Source of the DNA: CBDCYS01 sp965226185
Lineage (GTDB): Bacteria > Acidobacteriota > Terriglobia > Bryobacterales > UBA6623
Direction: 5' to 3'
NCBI GenBank assembly: GCA_965226185.1
Contig: CBDDCT010000002.1
Coordinates: forward strand, 372,001-436,000
Length of the DNA: 64,000 nucleotides
A program made the position numbers and the translations under genes. The notes beneath the pieces are model-generated. The model was not told the origin of the DNA, made no database searches, and saw only the letters and a program-made list of their open reading frames with translations. Below, in pieces: positions 26,804 through 36,042 of this stretch (within the stretch, counting starts at the first letter, position 1; each line of letters opens with the position of its first letter).

Positions 26804-29800
26804 CTACGGTCGAGGCGCCGCCGCAACCTCGGCCGGGCAGAGGTTGCGGTAGTGAGGACAGCGGTAACAATGCTCTCCGATGTTGAGCGGAAAATCGATT
26901 CTTGATTGAGCCCCGAAAAAATCCTTGACCCGATCAGCAGCCGCATTGATAGCGCTCGCACTCACATCGACGTCCATCGCCACGTTGGGCTGCAAGAAGT
27001 AGAGCACGGCGCGGTCCGGCCGGCGGCCCGTCGCTTGCTCGATTGCCCGGGCGTAGAGCTGGAGCTGCAGCTCATATTCAGGCGCGTGCCCGGTTACGTC
27101 CCCGGACTTCACCTGGTCCGTCTTGTAGTCGACCAAAACGCGCTCACCGCCTTCTTCGAACCAGAGATCGACTTGGCCCCGCAGCAGGTGGCCGTCGAGA
27201 GCGAACAGCAGATTCTGCTCATGATGAGCATCGACCGGTACGCGTTTTCCGAGTACACTTTCCTGAAAATTCCGCACCAACTCCATGACCTCGGGGTAGG
27301 CTGCGTCGGGCGCTTGCGACCCGGCCAATATGGCATGGACGCGTCTTCCTAGTTCAGTCGCCTCTAGTTCGTCATTCTCGGGTGAGGTTTCATCGGGCCG
27401 ATTTGTTTTGGGAAGAAGCCGACCCGTCACTTGCGTTCCGGGCTCTGAAGCGGCCGCGGCGGCCTCCGCGGTTCGTCCAATGCCGGGTCCGAAGCCGGGT
27501 CCGAAGCCAAGGTAACGCGACAGATAGTAGCGGCGCGGACAGTGAGAGTAAAGTGCAATCGAGGTAACCGCCGCGGCCGAATCGGATTGCTCGTCGGGCG
27601 GGTCGAGCGGTTCGAGCCAGTTTGCCGCTTGCTGTTCACCCGGTTTTCGGCTGATCGCGGACAGCTCGGGAGGCTGGTCGGTTTGAAGCAGCCGGAAACG
27701 AAGTCCGCCGGTCTCTCTCTCCTGGGGGACGTTGTCGATCTGCTTGAAATCAAGGCCCAGCTTGTCCCGAATCAGCTTGGCCCAGCGCGTCGCGCGAATC
27801 AGTTGGCCGCACGATGCGCTCAGGACCAGGTGCTCTTCGGCGCGCGTCATGGCGACGTAGAAAAGCCGGTTTGCCTCCTCGGCCTCGCGGCGCGTGACAT
27901 CGGATCGAATGGCCGCGAAGACGGAATCATCCGCCGCCTCGCCGGTGAGAGGGTCTTTCCACTTGGCCCCGACTCCGCGCTTGGCGTCGTACCCGGCCGC
28001 GCCCGTACTGCCGCGCGCGCCCCGGTTGAGAGCTGGCAAGAAGACAATCGGGAACTCCAGCCCTTTGGCCGTGTGCAACGTGATGACGTGGACCGCATCG
28101 GCGGCTTCATCGTGTACAGCGGCTTCGGCCTCGGGAGACTGCGTGCCCCGAAGTTCCTCAACGCGGGCCACGATTTGATCGAAACTCAGGCCCGAGTTTT
28201 GCGATACTCGCCGCAGCAGTTCCGAGAATTTTCGAATGTTCGCGACGCGGTGGGCTCCGGCCGCTTGAGACCACAGGCAGGTTTCATAGCCGGTTTCAGC
28301 GATGATGCGGCTGAGCAGCAGATTGGGCGAAACGTCGTCGCGCGTTTGGCGGAACTTTTCGAGCTGGCGGCGGAATTTTTCGAGGCGCGATTGATCGCCG
28401 GGTTCCTCGTACGCATCCGATGCAAGGCCGTCCGCCAGGTTGTCGGCGTTTTCCTTGAGCCGCAGCAGGGCGCCGTCGGTGATTCCAACAAGCGGCGAGC
28501 ACAATACGGCTGCCATGCTGATCTCGTCCCTTGGGTTGACGAGAATCCGTAAGAAATGCGTCAGGTCGCGGACCTCCGGAGCATCGTAGAATCCGCGCCC
28601 GGCCGAGAGTTGATAGGGGATGCCGGCCTGGCGAAAACCGGCGGAGAACTCTTCGATCAGCTTGCGTGTCCTGAGCAGCACCGCGAAGTCACTCCATTTG
28701 GGAGCGCGTGCCGGCTCGCCGATGCGAAGCTCTCCGCGCAGTTGGGCGATACGGGTTGCGACGTGCAGAGCTTCTTGGTGCAGAGCTGTTTCTTTGACCA
28801 GGTGGCGGACAAAAAGGAATTCCACGCTCGGTATTGTCTTGGGTCCAAAGTTTCTGGCGGCAACGAGAGTGCGCGGATCGATGCCGTCCTCGCCCGCGAG
28901 AATCACTTCGACCGCACTCAGAATGTCGGGACGGCTGCGGAAGTTTTCCTGCAACTCGACAAGGTGGCCTCCGCGTGCTTTGAGATTGCCGCGGTAGCGT
29001 CGGAACTCACCCGGGTCCGCGTGGCGAAAGCCGTAGATAGACTGATTGATGTCGCCGACGGCTAATAATGCCCCTTCAGAGCCCTGAACGCCAGTGAGGG
29101 GTCCCCGTCCCCCGTCCCCCTGAGGCCGCAACAACCCAATCAGCTTCGATTGAACCGGATTCGTATCCTGGAACTCATCAACCAGCACGTGAGAAAACCG
29201 CTCGCGCAGTTGCGGTGCATTCTCCAGCAGGCGGACGGCGAATCGCTCGAGATCATTGAAGTCGAGTTTCGAAAGCGAGCGCTTCCGGGCGGTGTAGGAC
29301 TCCTCCACCAATTTCAGGGCGGCGGCAAGCCACTCGCGACGGGGTTGGTGAAGTAAGTCCACCACGGCCGCTCTGAGGCGTGGCAAGGCCGATTGCCGCA
29401 GGGAATCGAGCGCCTCTTGCCCCGGTCCGGCGGCGCTCAGGCCATCGAGGAACTGGGCAAGTTCGTCCAGCAGCGCGAGTTGCTCTTTGGCGGCGGGCCC
29501 GGCTGTGTTCAAGCGACCGGCAAACTCTTCCAGTTCAGGCACAGGAAGCAATCGCCGCAATTCCTCCAAGTGCCACATCAAGTCGCTGTCACTAGCCTGA
29601 GAGGGGGCTTCCGCGAAGGGAGTCCCGTCGCAGGCGCGCATGGACTCGTAAACGCTTTCGATCGTGCCATGCACATCGAATCCAGAGAACGAGCGCAGAA
29701 ATTGTTCCGTGGCGGCGGTTTGATCGCCGTGCATCCGGTCGAGAACTTCTTCGATCACACGGCTGCGTTCCAGGGCGATCTCCCACCCCTCCATGACGGA

Positions 29801-30130
29801 AAACTCGGGGTCTAAACCTATATCGAGGGCGTGCTCGCGGATCAACTGGGCACAAAAGGCGTGGATGGTCGAAATCGGCGCCCGCTGGAAGGCTTGGCCC
29901 GTGGCGGCGCCGGCCGCCGAGCTGACCAGCCGCTCCCGCATATTGTTGGCGGCCTTCTCGGTGAACGTGATGGCGAGTATGCTTCGCGGGTCGATCCCCT
30001 TCTCGGCGACCAGCCAGCGGAAACGCTCGACCAGCACGCGGGTCTTGCCGGACCCGGGTCCCGCCATGACGCAGATGTCCCCGCGCCGCCAACTGCTGAC
30101 GGCCTCGCGCTGACTGGCGGTTTCGGTCAC
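26804..30130 (-). CDS. addA: AddA-type helicase-nuclease subunit
   Basis: The 1,108-residue UvrD/RecB-like protein works with AddB to resect double-strand breaks. Walker A is AGPGSGKTRVLVERF near residue 25, motif Ia is AITFTEKAANNMRERL, and Walker B is HVLVDEFQDTNPVQSK near 330. Further helicase motifs are AVGDINQSIYGFR, ITLHTAKGLEFPIVFLP and RLFYVAMTRAEEHLVLS. The C-terminal PD-(D/E)XK nuclease is GQVDLWFEEGG with VLVDYKTDQ near 1000. I chose the GTG at 30130 because it overlaps the addB stop (GTGA); the frame is open to 30175. An in-frame 28-nt dispersed repeat lies just before motif III. The very C-terminus has HCYRCPHYRNLC, an Fe-S-like Cys set more typical of AddB or Cas4. Confidence 0.92.
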   Translation of the reverse strand: MTETASQREAVSSWRRGDICVMAGPGSGKTRVLVERFRWLVAEKGIDPRSILAITFTEKAANNMRERLVSSAAGAATGQAFQRAPISTIHAFCAQLIREHALDIGLDPEFSVMEGWEIALERSRVIEEVLDRMHGDQTAATEQFLRSFSGFDVHGTIESVYESMRACDGTPFAEAPSQASDSDLMWHLEELRRLLPVPELEEFAGRLNTAGPAAKEQLALLDELAQFLDGLSAAGPGQEALDSLRQSALPRLRAAVVDLLHQPRREWLAAALKLVEESYTARKRSLSKLDFNDLERFAVRLLENAPQLRERFSHVLVDEFQDTNPVQSKLIGLLRPQGDGGRGPLTGVQGSEGALLAVGDINQSIYGFRHADPGEFRRYRGNLKARGGHLVELQENFRSRPDILSAVEVILAGEDGIDPRTLVAARNFGPKTIPSVEFLFVRHLVKETALHQEALHVATRIAQLRGELRIGEPARAPKWSDFAVLLRTRKLIEEFSAGFRQAGIPYQLSAGRGFYDAPEVRDLTHFLRILVNPRDEISMAAVLCSPLVGITDGALLRLKENADNLADGLASDAYEEPGDQSRLEKFRRQLEKFRQTRDDVSPNLLLSRIIAETGYETCLWSQAAGAHRVANIRKFSELLRRVSQNSGLSFDQIVARVEELRGTQSPEAEAAVHDEAADAVHVITLHTAKGLEFPIVFLPALNRGARGSTGAAGYDAKRGVGAKWKDPLTGEAADDSVFAAIRSDVTRREAEEANRLFYVAMTRAEEHLVLSASCGQLIRATRWAKLIRDKLGLDFKQIDNVPQERETGGLRFRLLQTDQPPELSAISRKPGEQQAANWLEPLDPPDEQSDSAAAVTSIALYSHCPRRYYLSRYLGFGPGFGPGIGRTAEAAAAASEPGTQVTGRLLPKTNRPDETSPENDELEATELGRRVHAILAGSQAPDAAYPEVMELVRNFQESVLGKRVPVDAHHEQNLLFALDGHLLRGQVDLWFEEGGERVLVDYKTDQVKSGDVTGHAPEYELQLQLYARAIEQATGRRPDRAVLYFLQPNVAMDVDVSASAINAAADRVKDFFGAQSRIDFPLNIGEHCYRCPHYRNLCPAEVAAAPRP
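29077..29104. repeat. 28-nt dispersed repeat inside addA
   Basis: CAGAGCCCTGAACGCC-AGTGAGGGGTCC matches 26 of 28 bases of the copy inside addB (32146-32173). Here it is read as GPLTGVQGSEG within a 17-residue insertion between the conserved LIGLL and ALLAVGDINQS segments, where AddA/UvrD proteins have little or nothing. Confidence 0.8.
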
Positions 30131-32898
30131 GGTTGAATCCGGCAAACGTCCCGGAAAGGGCAGTACGCATTGCATACACTGCGGTCCGCTGGGTCGACTT
30201 CGATTCTCCCCTTGCGGATCTGTTCGATGGCGTCCGAGGCTCGCAGCAAGGCGTCACTGAGCATGCCCCGAAAGCCTTCCTCGGAAAGACGCTGATCTTT
30301 TTTCTGGATCAGTTCGGGAGGACATAGCCCCTCGACGACCCAGCCGCGCATCGTTGTTCGGTTGCGCAGTCCCCAATAGCGCAAACCCGCCGGACGCAGC
30401 CCCATCTCGCGCTCCAGGCCGATCAGATAGAGCGGAGCCTGCACCTTGAGGCCCTGGAAATGTTCTTTCATCAGTTGTTCGACCCGCGCTCTGCCGGAGT
30501 ATTTGTAGTCAATGACAAAGCCCAGGTTTTCGCCCATGACCTCGTAGCGGTCGATGCGCCCGCTTATGCGGAACGGGGCCTGATCCATGTCGTCGATGAG
30601 GTAGTCGAAATCCGCTTCGATCTTTTGCTCTCGGGCGTTGGGAATGGCGCGCGCCAATTCCTCGGCGGCGAAGCGCTCCAGGTCCGCCTGGATGCGGCAA
30701 CGGGCGGCGAGCGTTCGAAAGCCCGGGGGCACGCTCGCGGCTTCGCATTGTTCGCGCAGAACTCTTTCCAATACGTTTCCAATTTGCTTGCTGGGGTCGG
30801 CGCTCCACAGAGCGATCGTGCGGTGAACGATGTTCCCCTCCATCCCGGCATCGAGCCTTTCTTCGGGCTTGACCGGAGGCTCCCGCAGTTTCAGCGTGCG
30901 CTCGGCGAAATGTTTGAACGGGCACTGCAGGAATGTCTCGATAGATGTCGGCGCGAATGTTGCGTGTTTCTTGAGAACGAGTTCCTGCAGTGAGGGTGAA
31001 TCAAAGCCCGCGGGCCGCTGCTCGCGGAACGGCGCGGCGGGTTCGCGCAGACGAACGGGCTTGGCGGGGACGTCTTCCTCTTTTGGCTTCTCCAGGAAGA
31101 AAGACCGGAGCTGCTGTTTGCCTTGTTCGTCGAATTTCGAGTAGCTGAGAATGAGCTTCTCGGTGGCGCGGGTCGTCGCGATGCGAAACAGGAAGCTCTC
31201 CTCGTCGTCCTGATCTTTTGTGGTGCGAAGGCGGATGCCATTGGCGCGCAGTCGCCGCCGATCCGAGTCCGGGACAAACAGGTTCTGGCCGTGGCGGCGC
31301 GGGAACAGTCCTTCGGCCAGACCAAGCACGAACACCACGGGGAGTTCCCACTGGCGCGCTTCATGGATGCTCAACACGTTGACGACGTTGCGGCGCTGAT
31401 CCGCGGTCCGCTGTACGGTGTTTTGGAGAACGGATTCGAAAGCGTCGAGGTATCGGGGCAGGGAAGCTCGTTCGATTCCATCGTGCTCCATGAGCTCAGC
31501 GGCGTCGTTGGCCGCTTGAGCGATGGCTGGCATGGCGTCGGCAAGGCTTCGCAGCTCGAGAACCCGCGCCATGGGAATGGCGTCGCCGACGGGCGGCAGC
31601 CTGAGCCACCCGTCTTGCAGCGACCGCGAGCGCGCCGCCCATTCACGCGGGGAGACTTGCTCGTTGCGCCAGTTTGCGATTGCCCCAAGCCGCTCCAGCA
31701 GCCGGGCCACCGAGGGAGCGCTTCCGGCCTGCCGCTTGAGGAACGCCAATCCGTTCCCCGGGAGGTTTTGGCGGACGCTGAAATCGAACCGGTCCATACT
31801 TGGATCGAGCCCGAGCGGGCTGACGGCTCGTTTCAGGACGTCGAGCGTCTCCCCGGCGGGAAAGCCCCTCGAGACAACGCGAAGCAGCCCGGCGACAAAG
31901 CGGGCCGAGGAATGATGTGCCAGCGGTTGGGGAAGGCGCAGCCGAAACGGTATCCGAAGCCGCTCGAAAACAGATTGGATCAGCGGGGCGTAGTGTTCGG
32001 GCGTTCTTAGGACGATGCCGTAGTTGTGGAAGGGCCGGTCCCCTTCGATGATTCGCCTGGCGGTTTCCTCTACCTCTCCTAGGGGAGTGAACGCCTGAAT
32101 GACTTGCGGGCGGACCTGTGGCCGGCGCACGGTTTTGAGGCGTGTCAGAGCCCCGAACGCAAGTGAGGGGTCCGGAGCGACGAGCGAGTCCGCCTCAGCA
32201 CACGGCAACTCAAACCCAATCCCGCTGTCCCGATGGTGCGTGTTCGGCAATGGGACTCCTTCGGGCAGAGTGACCGTTGTATTCTCCACTGCATCGAGCA
32301 CCGCCTGAACGATCTCGTGCTCGCCGGCGGTGAAATTCAGGAATCCGTCGAAAAACACTTCCCGCAAGGATACAAGCGCGCCCTCTCGTACGGCGGACGC
32401 CGCTTGCCGAAAACGCATTCCCGGATGCACGTACCCGGCTTGCTCCAAGCGGCGTTCATAGTCACGGAACACCCCGGCGAAGGCGGCTTGTTGGGGAGTT
32501 TTCAAGAAGCGGGCCGCCGCTGACGCGCCGGATCCCTCGGCCCAGAACTCCCGTATTGTTTTGAGCACGGCCGCATGCAGCCCGGCGGTCGTCTTGATTT
32601 GGGCGAACTCTTCCCCGCTTGTTTCTCCGATTGCCCCCTTGAGAAGCCAGGACTCGACCGCCGCGGGCGGGGTTCTCAAGGCTGGCGTGAGGGCGGCGAC
32701 GAAGTCCGCCATGGTGGCGACGAGCTGGCCAGGTACGACGAGATTGCGGCGGGCCAGAGTGTGGAGGGTGTGCTGGGCCATGCTGGCGGTCGGCACGATG
32801 AGCTTGACCTGAGAGGCGCGTCCTTCGCGGATCGCGGCCTCCAGACGGGTCAGGACAAAGTGGGTTTTTCCGGTGCCAGGTGGGCCGATCAGGAGCAT
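30127..32898 (-). CDS. addB: AddB-type helicase/nuclease partner
   Basis: The 923-residue protein starts with a Walker A motif at once (LIGPPGTGKTHFV, residues 3-15), has a UvrD-like core (FDGFLNFTAGEHEIVQAVLD, NVLSIHEARQWELPVVFVLG, IATTRATEKLILSYS), and ends with a PD-(D/E)XK nuclease (RIDRYEV near 785, FVIDYKYSG near 800). Cysteines for a 4Fe-4S staple bracket the nuclease: LQCPFKHF near 650 and CNAYCPFRDVC at the end. This layout is AddB/RexB. It lies upstream of addA with a 4-bp overlap, so the two are co-translated. A second copy of the addA 28-nt repeat lies in a poorly conserved loop. A DNA-repair role is the default reading. Confidence 0.9.
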   Translation of the reverse strand: MLLIGPPGTGKTHFVLTRLEAAIREGRASQVKLIVPTASMAQHTLHTLARRNLVVPGQLVATMADFVAALTPALRTPPAAVESWLLKGAIGETSGEEFAQIKTTAGLHAAVLKTIREFWAEGSGASAAARFLKTPQQAAFAGVFRDYERRLEQAGYVHPGMRFRQAASAVREGALVSLREVFFDGFLNFTAGEHEIVQAVLDAVENTTVTLPEGVPLPNTHHRDSGIGFELPCAEADSLVAPDPSLAFGALTRLKTVRRPQVRPQVIQAFTPLGEVEETARRIIEGDRPFHNYGIVLRTPEHYAPLIQSVFERLRIPFRLRLPQPLAHHSSARFVAGLLRVVSRGFPAGETLDVLKRAVSPLGLDPSMDRFDFSVRQNLPGNGLAFLKRQAGSAPSVARLLERLGAIANWRNEQVSPREWAARSRSLQDGWLRLPPVGDAIPMARVLELRSLADAMPAIAQAANDAAELMEHDGIERASLPRYLDAFESVLQNTVQRTADQRRNVVNVLSIHEARQWELPVVFVLGLAEGLFPRRHGQNLFVPDSDRRRLRANGIRLRTTKDQDDEESFLFRIATTRATEKLILSYSKFDEQGKQQLRSFFLEKPKEEDVPAKPVRLREPAAPFREQRPAGFDSPSLQELVLKKHATFAPTSIETFLQCPFKHFAERTLKLREPPVKPEERLDAGMEGNIVHRTIALWSADPSKQIGNVLERVLREQCEAASVPPGFRTLAARCRIQADLERFAAEELARAIPNAREQKIEADFDYLIDDMDQAPFRISGRIDRYEVMGENLGFVIDYKYSGRARVEQLMKEHFQGLKVQAPLYLIGLEREMGLRPAGLRYWGLRNRTTMRGWVVEGLCPPELIQKKDQRLSEEGFRGMLSDALLRASDAIEQIRKGRIEVDPADRSVCNAYCPFRDVCRIQP
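32146..32173. repeat. 28-nt dispersed repeat inside addB
   Basis: CAGAGCCCCGAACGCA-AGTGAGGGGTCC, two mismatches from the addA copy. It is read in a different frame, as DPSLAFGALTR, in the region before VRRPQVRPQVIQAF. The same DNA coding for unrelated peptides in two neighbours argues for insertion of a DNA element rather than protein conservation. Confidence 0.8.
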
Positions 32899-33088
32899 GC
32901 GTGCCTGCTGAACGAGGATTGTACCAGGGTTTCGGGAAACCCGATTCGCGGAGTCAATCGGCGCTTGTGCGAGGGCTCGCGAAGACTGGCGGTTTCTTCC
33001 AGGCGCTTCATCTTGCGGCGAAAAGCGGCGGGCTTATGGCGTCGTATGGGGTGCCTCTCGGGGCGTGGCGGCTGTTAGAATTGAAGCT

Positions 33089-33361
33089 ATGGATGCTGAG
33101 AAAACCATACAGTTCTTGCTGGAGCAGCAGGCTGTATTCGCCTCCCGGATGGATGAGCTGGCGATCAACTTGGTGGCTATCGGGAAGGCCCAGGTGCGGT
33201 TTGAACAGCGGCAGGAGCGGTTTGAACAGCGGATTGAAGAATTACAGGTTGGCCATGAAGAACGCATTCGCCGTCTGGAAGAGGGTCTCGATTCGCTGAC
33301 CACGAAACTCGATCGCCTGTTCGAGAGCGGGTTCTCCATCAATGGCGGCCGGCCACAGTAG
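33089..33361 (+). CDS. Small coiled-coil protein
   Basis: The 90-residue product from ATG 33089 (MDAEKTIQFLLEQQAVFASR) is nearly all helix with heptad-like repeats (RFEQRQERFEQRIEELQ, then RIRRLEEGLDSLTTKLDRLF). I cannot assign a function. I believe similar short coiled-coil proteins are common in Acidobacteria. An alternative upstream start at 33065 lacks support. Confidence 0.65.
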   Translation: MDAEKTIQFLLEQQAVFASRMDELAINLVAIGKAQVRFEQRQERFEQRIEELQVGHEERIRRLEEGLDSLTTKLDRLFESGFSINGGRPQ

Positions 33362-33455
33362 GCGTCTTTCTTTCTCGCCCGCGGCTTCTGAATCCGCCGG
33401 ACTCCTTTCTTCCTTCCGTTTCGTGGTGTAGGATAGGTCGCGGCGGAGGTTTCTC

Positions 33456-34532
33456 ATGAAAAAGATAACTCTGGCGGCTCTAGCAGCCGTTCTCCTCATT
33501 TCTCCCTTACACGCGGCGACAATTCGCACGATTGCCGGCACCGGAGTGGCGGGCTTTTCAGGCGATGGAGGAGCGGGCGAGAAGGGTCAAATCGCCAACC
33601 CCTACGGCCTGGTCATCGGACCCGACGGGGCGCTCTACTTTTGCGAGATTGACAACCATCGCATCCGCCGCTTGGATCTGAAGACCAACAAACTTTCGAC
33701 CGTTGCGGGTACGGGCGACAAAGGCTACTCAGGTGACGGCGGCCCGGCGCTCGAGGCCGATCTCAACGAGCCTTACGAAGTTCGCTTTGACAAACAAGGA
33801 AACATGTATTTTGTCGAGATGCAGAATCATCTCGTCCGCCGGGTCGATGCCAAGACGGGGCTTGTTTCCACGGTAGCGGGTACGGGGCAGCCCGGCTTTT
33901 CAGGCGACGGAGGGCCAGCGGCGAAAGCGCAGTTCCATAGGCCCCACAGTATCGAATTGAATGGGCAAGGATCTCTCTACGTCGCCGACATTTCGAATCA
34001 TCGGATTCGGCGCGTGGATCTTGCCAAGGGCACAATCGAAACCTTCGCCGGAACGGGCAAGCAAGATCCGACGCCGGACGGCGCCAAGCTGGCGGGGACT
34101 CCGCTCAATGGTCCCAGAACGCTGACCTTCGACCGCCGCGGGGATATGTTCGTGGCGCTGCGGGAAGGGAATGTCGTCTACCGCATCGACATGAAACAGA
34201 AGACGCTTCATCACATCGCCGGGACGGGTGAGAAGGGCTACGCGGGGGAAGGCGGTCCGGCGAAGAAGGCAACGCTTTCGGGACCGAAGGGCATTTCGAT
34301 CGGTCCGAATGGCGGCGTCTACATTGCCGATACGGAAAGCCACACCATCCGAAGGATTGACCTAAAGAGCGGCATCATCACGACGGTTGCCGGAGACGGT
34401 AGCCAGCACGATGGTCCGGACGGCGACCCCTTGAAGTGCGGCTTGGCGCGCCCCCACGGTGTGTTCGTGGACAGCCAGGGGGTCGTTTATATCGGCGACA
34501 GCGAGAACAACCGCATTCGCGCCGTGAAGTGA
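33456..34532 (+). CDS. Secreted NHL-repeat beta-propeller protein
   Basis: The 358-residue protein begins with a signal peptide (KKITLAALAAVLLISPLHAA). It then has six propeller blades, each marked by an AGTG-type motif (TIAGTGVAGFSGDGG, TVAGTGDKGYSGDGG, TVAGTGQPGFSGDGG, TFAGTGKQ, HIAGTGEKGYAGEGG, TVAGDGSQ), with intervening NHL strands such as LYVADISNHRIRRVDL and VYIADTESHTIRRIDL. Six-bladed NHL propellers bind ligands or proteins; some resemble lactonases or peptidyl-hydroxyglycine lyases. No catalytic set is evident, so I call it a binding or scaffold protein of the cell envelope. Confidence 0.88.
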   Translation: MKKITLAALAAVLLISPLHAATIRTIAGTGVAGFSGDGGAGEKGQIANPYGLVIGPDGALYFCEIDNHRIRRLDLKTNKLSTVAGTGDKGYSGDGGPALEADLNEPYEVRFDKQGNMYFVEMQNHLVRRVDAKTGLVSTVAGTGQPGFSGDGGPAAKAQFHRPHSIELNGQGSLYVADISNHRIRRVDLAKGTIETFAGTGKQDPTPDGAKLAGTPLNGPRTLTFDRRGDMFVALREGNVVYRIDMKQKTLHHIAGTGEKGYAGEGGPAKKATLSGPKGISIGPNGGVYIADTESHTIRRIDLKSGIITTVAGDGSQHDGPDGDPLKCGLARPHGVFVDSQGVVYIGDSENNRIRAVK

Positions 34533-34736
34533 CCCATCGCCAGCGTGGCGCGCGCTCCCGGCCAAAAACCGGGATGGCCTCATAAACTCATCAGTAGTCG
34601 TTACAATAATTCGCTGATTATCCCCAGGCGTGCGGGATGCACGCTTGGTTGCCAATTGGTTGCCAAAACTCGCCGCATTCGAGGGGTTTCGGAGGGGATT
34701 TAGGGGGAAGCGAAGCCCCGTAAGTTATTGATTTAT

Positions 34737-34813
34737 TGGTACTGGCGCCCAGGGTCGAACTGGGGACCTCCTGATCCACAATCAGGCGCTCTAACCATCT
34801 GAGCTACGCCAGC
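34737..34813 (-). tRNA. tRNA-His (GTG anticodon)
   Basis: On the minus strand the gene folds into a full cloverleaf: acceptor GCTGGCG with CGCCAGT (first pair G-U), D arm GCTC...GAGC, anticodon arm CCTGA-TTGTGGA-TCAGG with anticodon GTG, and T arm CCCAG-TTCGACC-CTGGG. CCA is encoded at 34739-34737 after discriminator A73. The base before the acceptor stem is T, so the usual encoded extra G at position -1 is absent, and position 73 is A instead of C. Confidence 0.95.
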
Positions 34814-35032
34814 AGGCTTTGTTTTCTGTTACTTAGGGAGCAGGTGAGGAAATATCGGGCAACAGAATTCTGTCCGTCAGTATAACACGGAGTGACGGAA
34901 ACCAAGCTCTTTGACCGGCTCCGCCGGCGCCGGACCGCTCCTTGCCGCGGTTGGATGAGCCTGGCCGCCCGGAATGATCGCCCGGTAACCCCGAGCGATG
35001 CTTTACAGTGCGGTATGGATTGAGGCACGTCT

Positions 35033-35917
35033 TTGCGGCTCTCACACTGGTTTTGGCTTTTCTTGGTTCAATCTTGCTGGACGGGAAGCTATGTTGCCAT
35101 GAAATGGGCCGGCGACGAGATGCCGGTCGGTGTTGTCGTGTTCCTGCGGTATGGTTTCGCGTCCGCGGGGTTTCTTGTCGGCAACCTTTTCTCGGGGTTG
35201 CCGCGGGTCGGAAAACGTGACCTGGGGCTGGTAGCCTTGGTGGGAGCGCTGAATTTCGCCGCGGCGCCCGCCCTGCAGATTGCCAGCTTGCGCTATACGC
35301 AAGCTATTGATGTCTCGATCCTGATTGCGCTGGAACCGATGCTGGTGGTCGTGGCCGCGGCGCTGGTTCTCGGAGAGAAGCCCGCTCGCCAAACAGCGAC
35401 GGCGCTTGGGGCCGGAACGATCGGAATGCTGATCGTTTCCGGCGCAGGCTTCGAGGACACTTCCGGAGATTTGGGCCGCCGCCTGACAGGAAATCTGATG
35501 TTCGCAAGCTCGCTACTGTTCGAGGTAGCCGTTTCGGTTTCGGGACGCAGACTGTCCGGCTATCGGCCGAGCCATTCGATTCAACTGATGATGCTGGCGG
35601 GATTCGCTACGGCATGCATCTGTTTTTCCGGACAAATTCAAGCGACAAACTACTCCGCGCTTAGCTCAAGAGCATGGGGGTCGATCCTGTTTCTGGCACT
35701 GGGGCCATCCATTTTCGCCTACACCGTTTGGTATCGCGTGATCAAGGTCGTTCCCGTGAACCAAGTGGCGCTGAGCTTGTTCCTGCAACCGCTCCTGGGC
35801 AGCGTTCTTGGTTATACGCTACTGAATGAAACGATTGGGCCGCAAACAGTGATTGGGGCGGTGTTGGTCTGCTCGAGTTTGGCTTGGTGGCAGATACGGA
35901 GCGCGAGCGGCCGGTAG
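35033..35917 (+). CDS. EamA/DMT-superfamily transporter
   Basis: The 294-residue protein has about ten membrane helices in two EamA halves (for example FWLFLVQSCWTGSYVAMKWA, FASAGFLVGNLFSGL, MLVVVAAALVLGEKPARQ, ILFLALGPSIFAYTVWYRVI, LSLFLQPLLGSVLGYTLLNE, VIGAVLVCSSLAWWQI). The E-K/E-T signatures at the ends of helices 4 and 9 are usual for drug/metabolite exporters. The substrate is unknown. The start is a TTG at 35033, with GAGG a short way upstream; no ATG suits better. It stands alone after tRNA-His. Confidence 0.88.
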   Translation: MRLSHWFWLFLVQSCWTGSYVAMKWAGDEMPVGVVVFLRYGFASAGFLVGNLFSGLPRVGKRDLGLVALVGALNFAAAPALQIASLRYTQAIDVSILIALEPMLVVVAAALVLGEKPARQTATALGAGTIGMLIVSGAGFEDTSGDLGRRLTGNLMFASSLLFEVAVSVSGRRLSGYRPSHSIQLMMLAGFATACICFSGQIQATNYSALSSRAWGSILFLALGPSIFAYTVWYRVIKVVPVNQVALSLFLQPLLGSVLGYTLLNETIGPQTVIGAVLVCSSLAWWQIRSASGR

Positions 35918-36042
35918 CGGGCAGCGTCACAACAGAGCTTCGGGCGCCGGCGCGCCATCGGCAATATTCTCGATTGTCGCTGGTATGAGCTTATAATGGC
36001 CGAAGCAAGACGCGGTTGCGAATTCGCGGTTCGGAGGGACCC

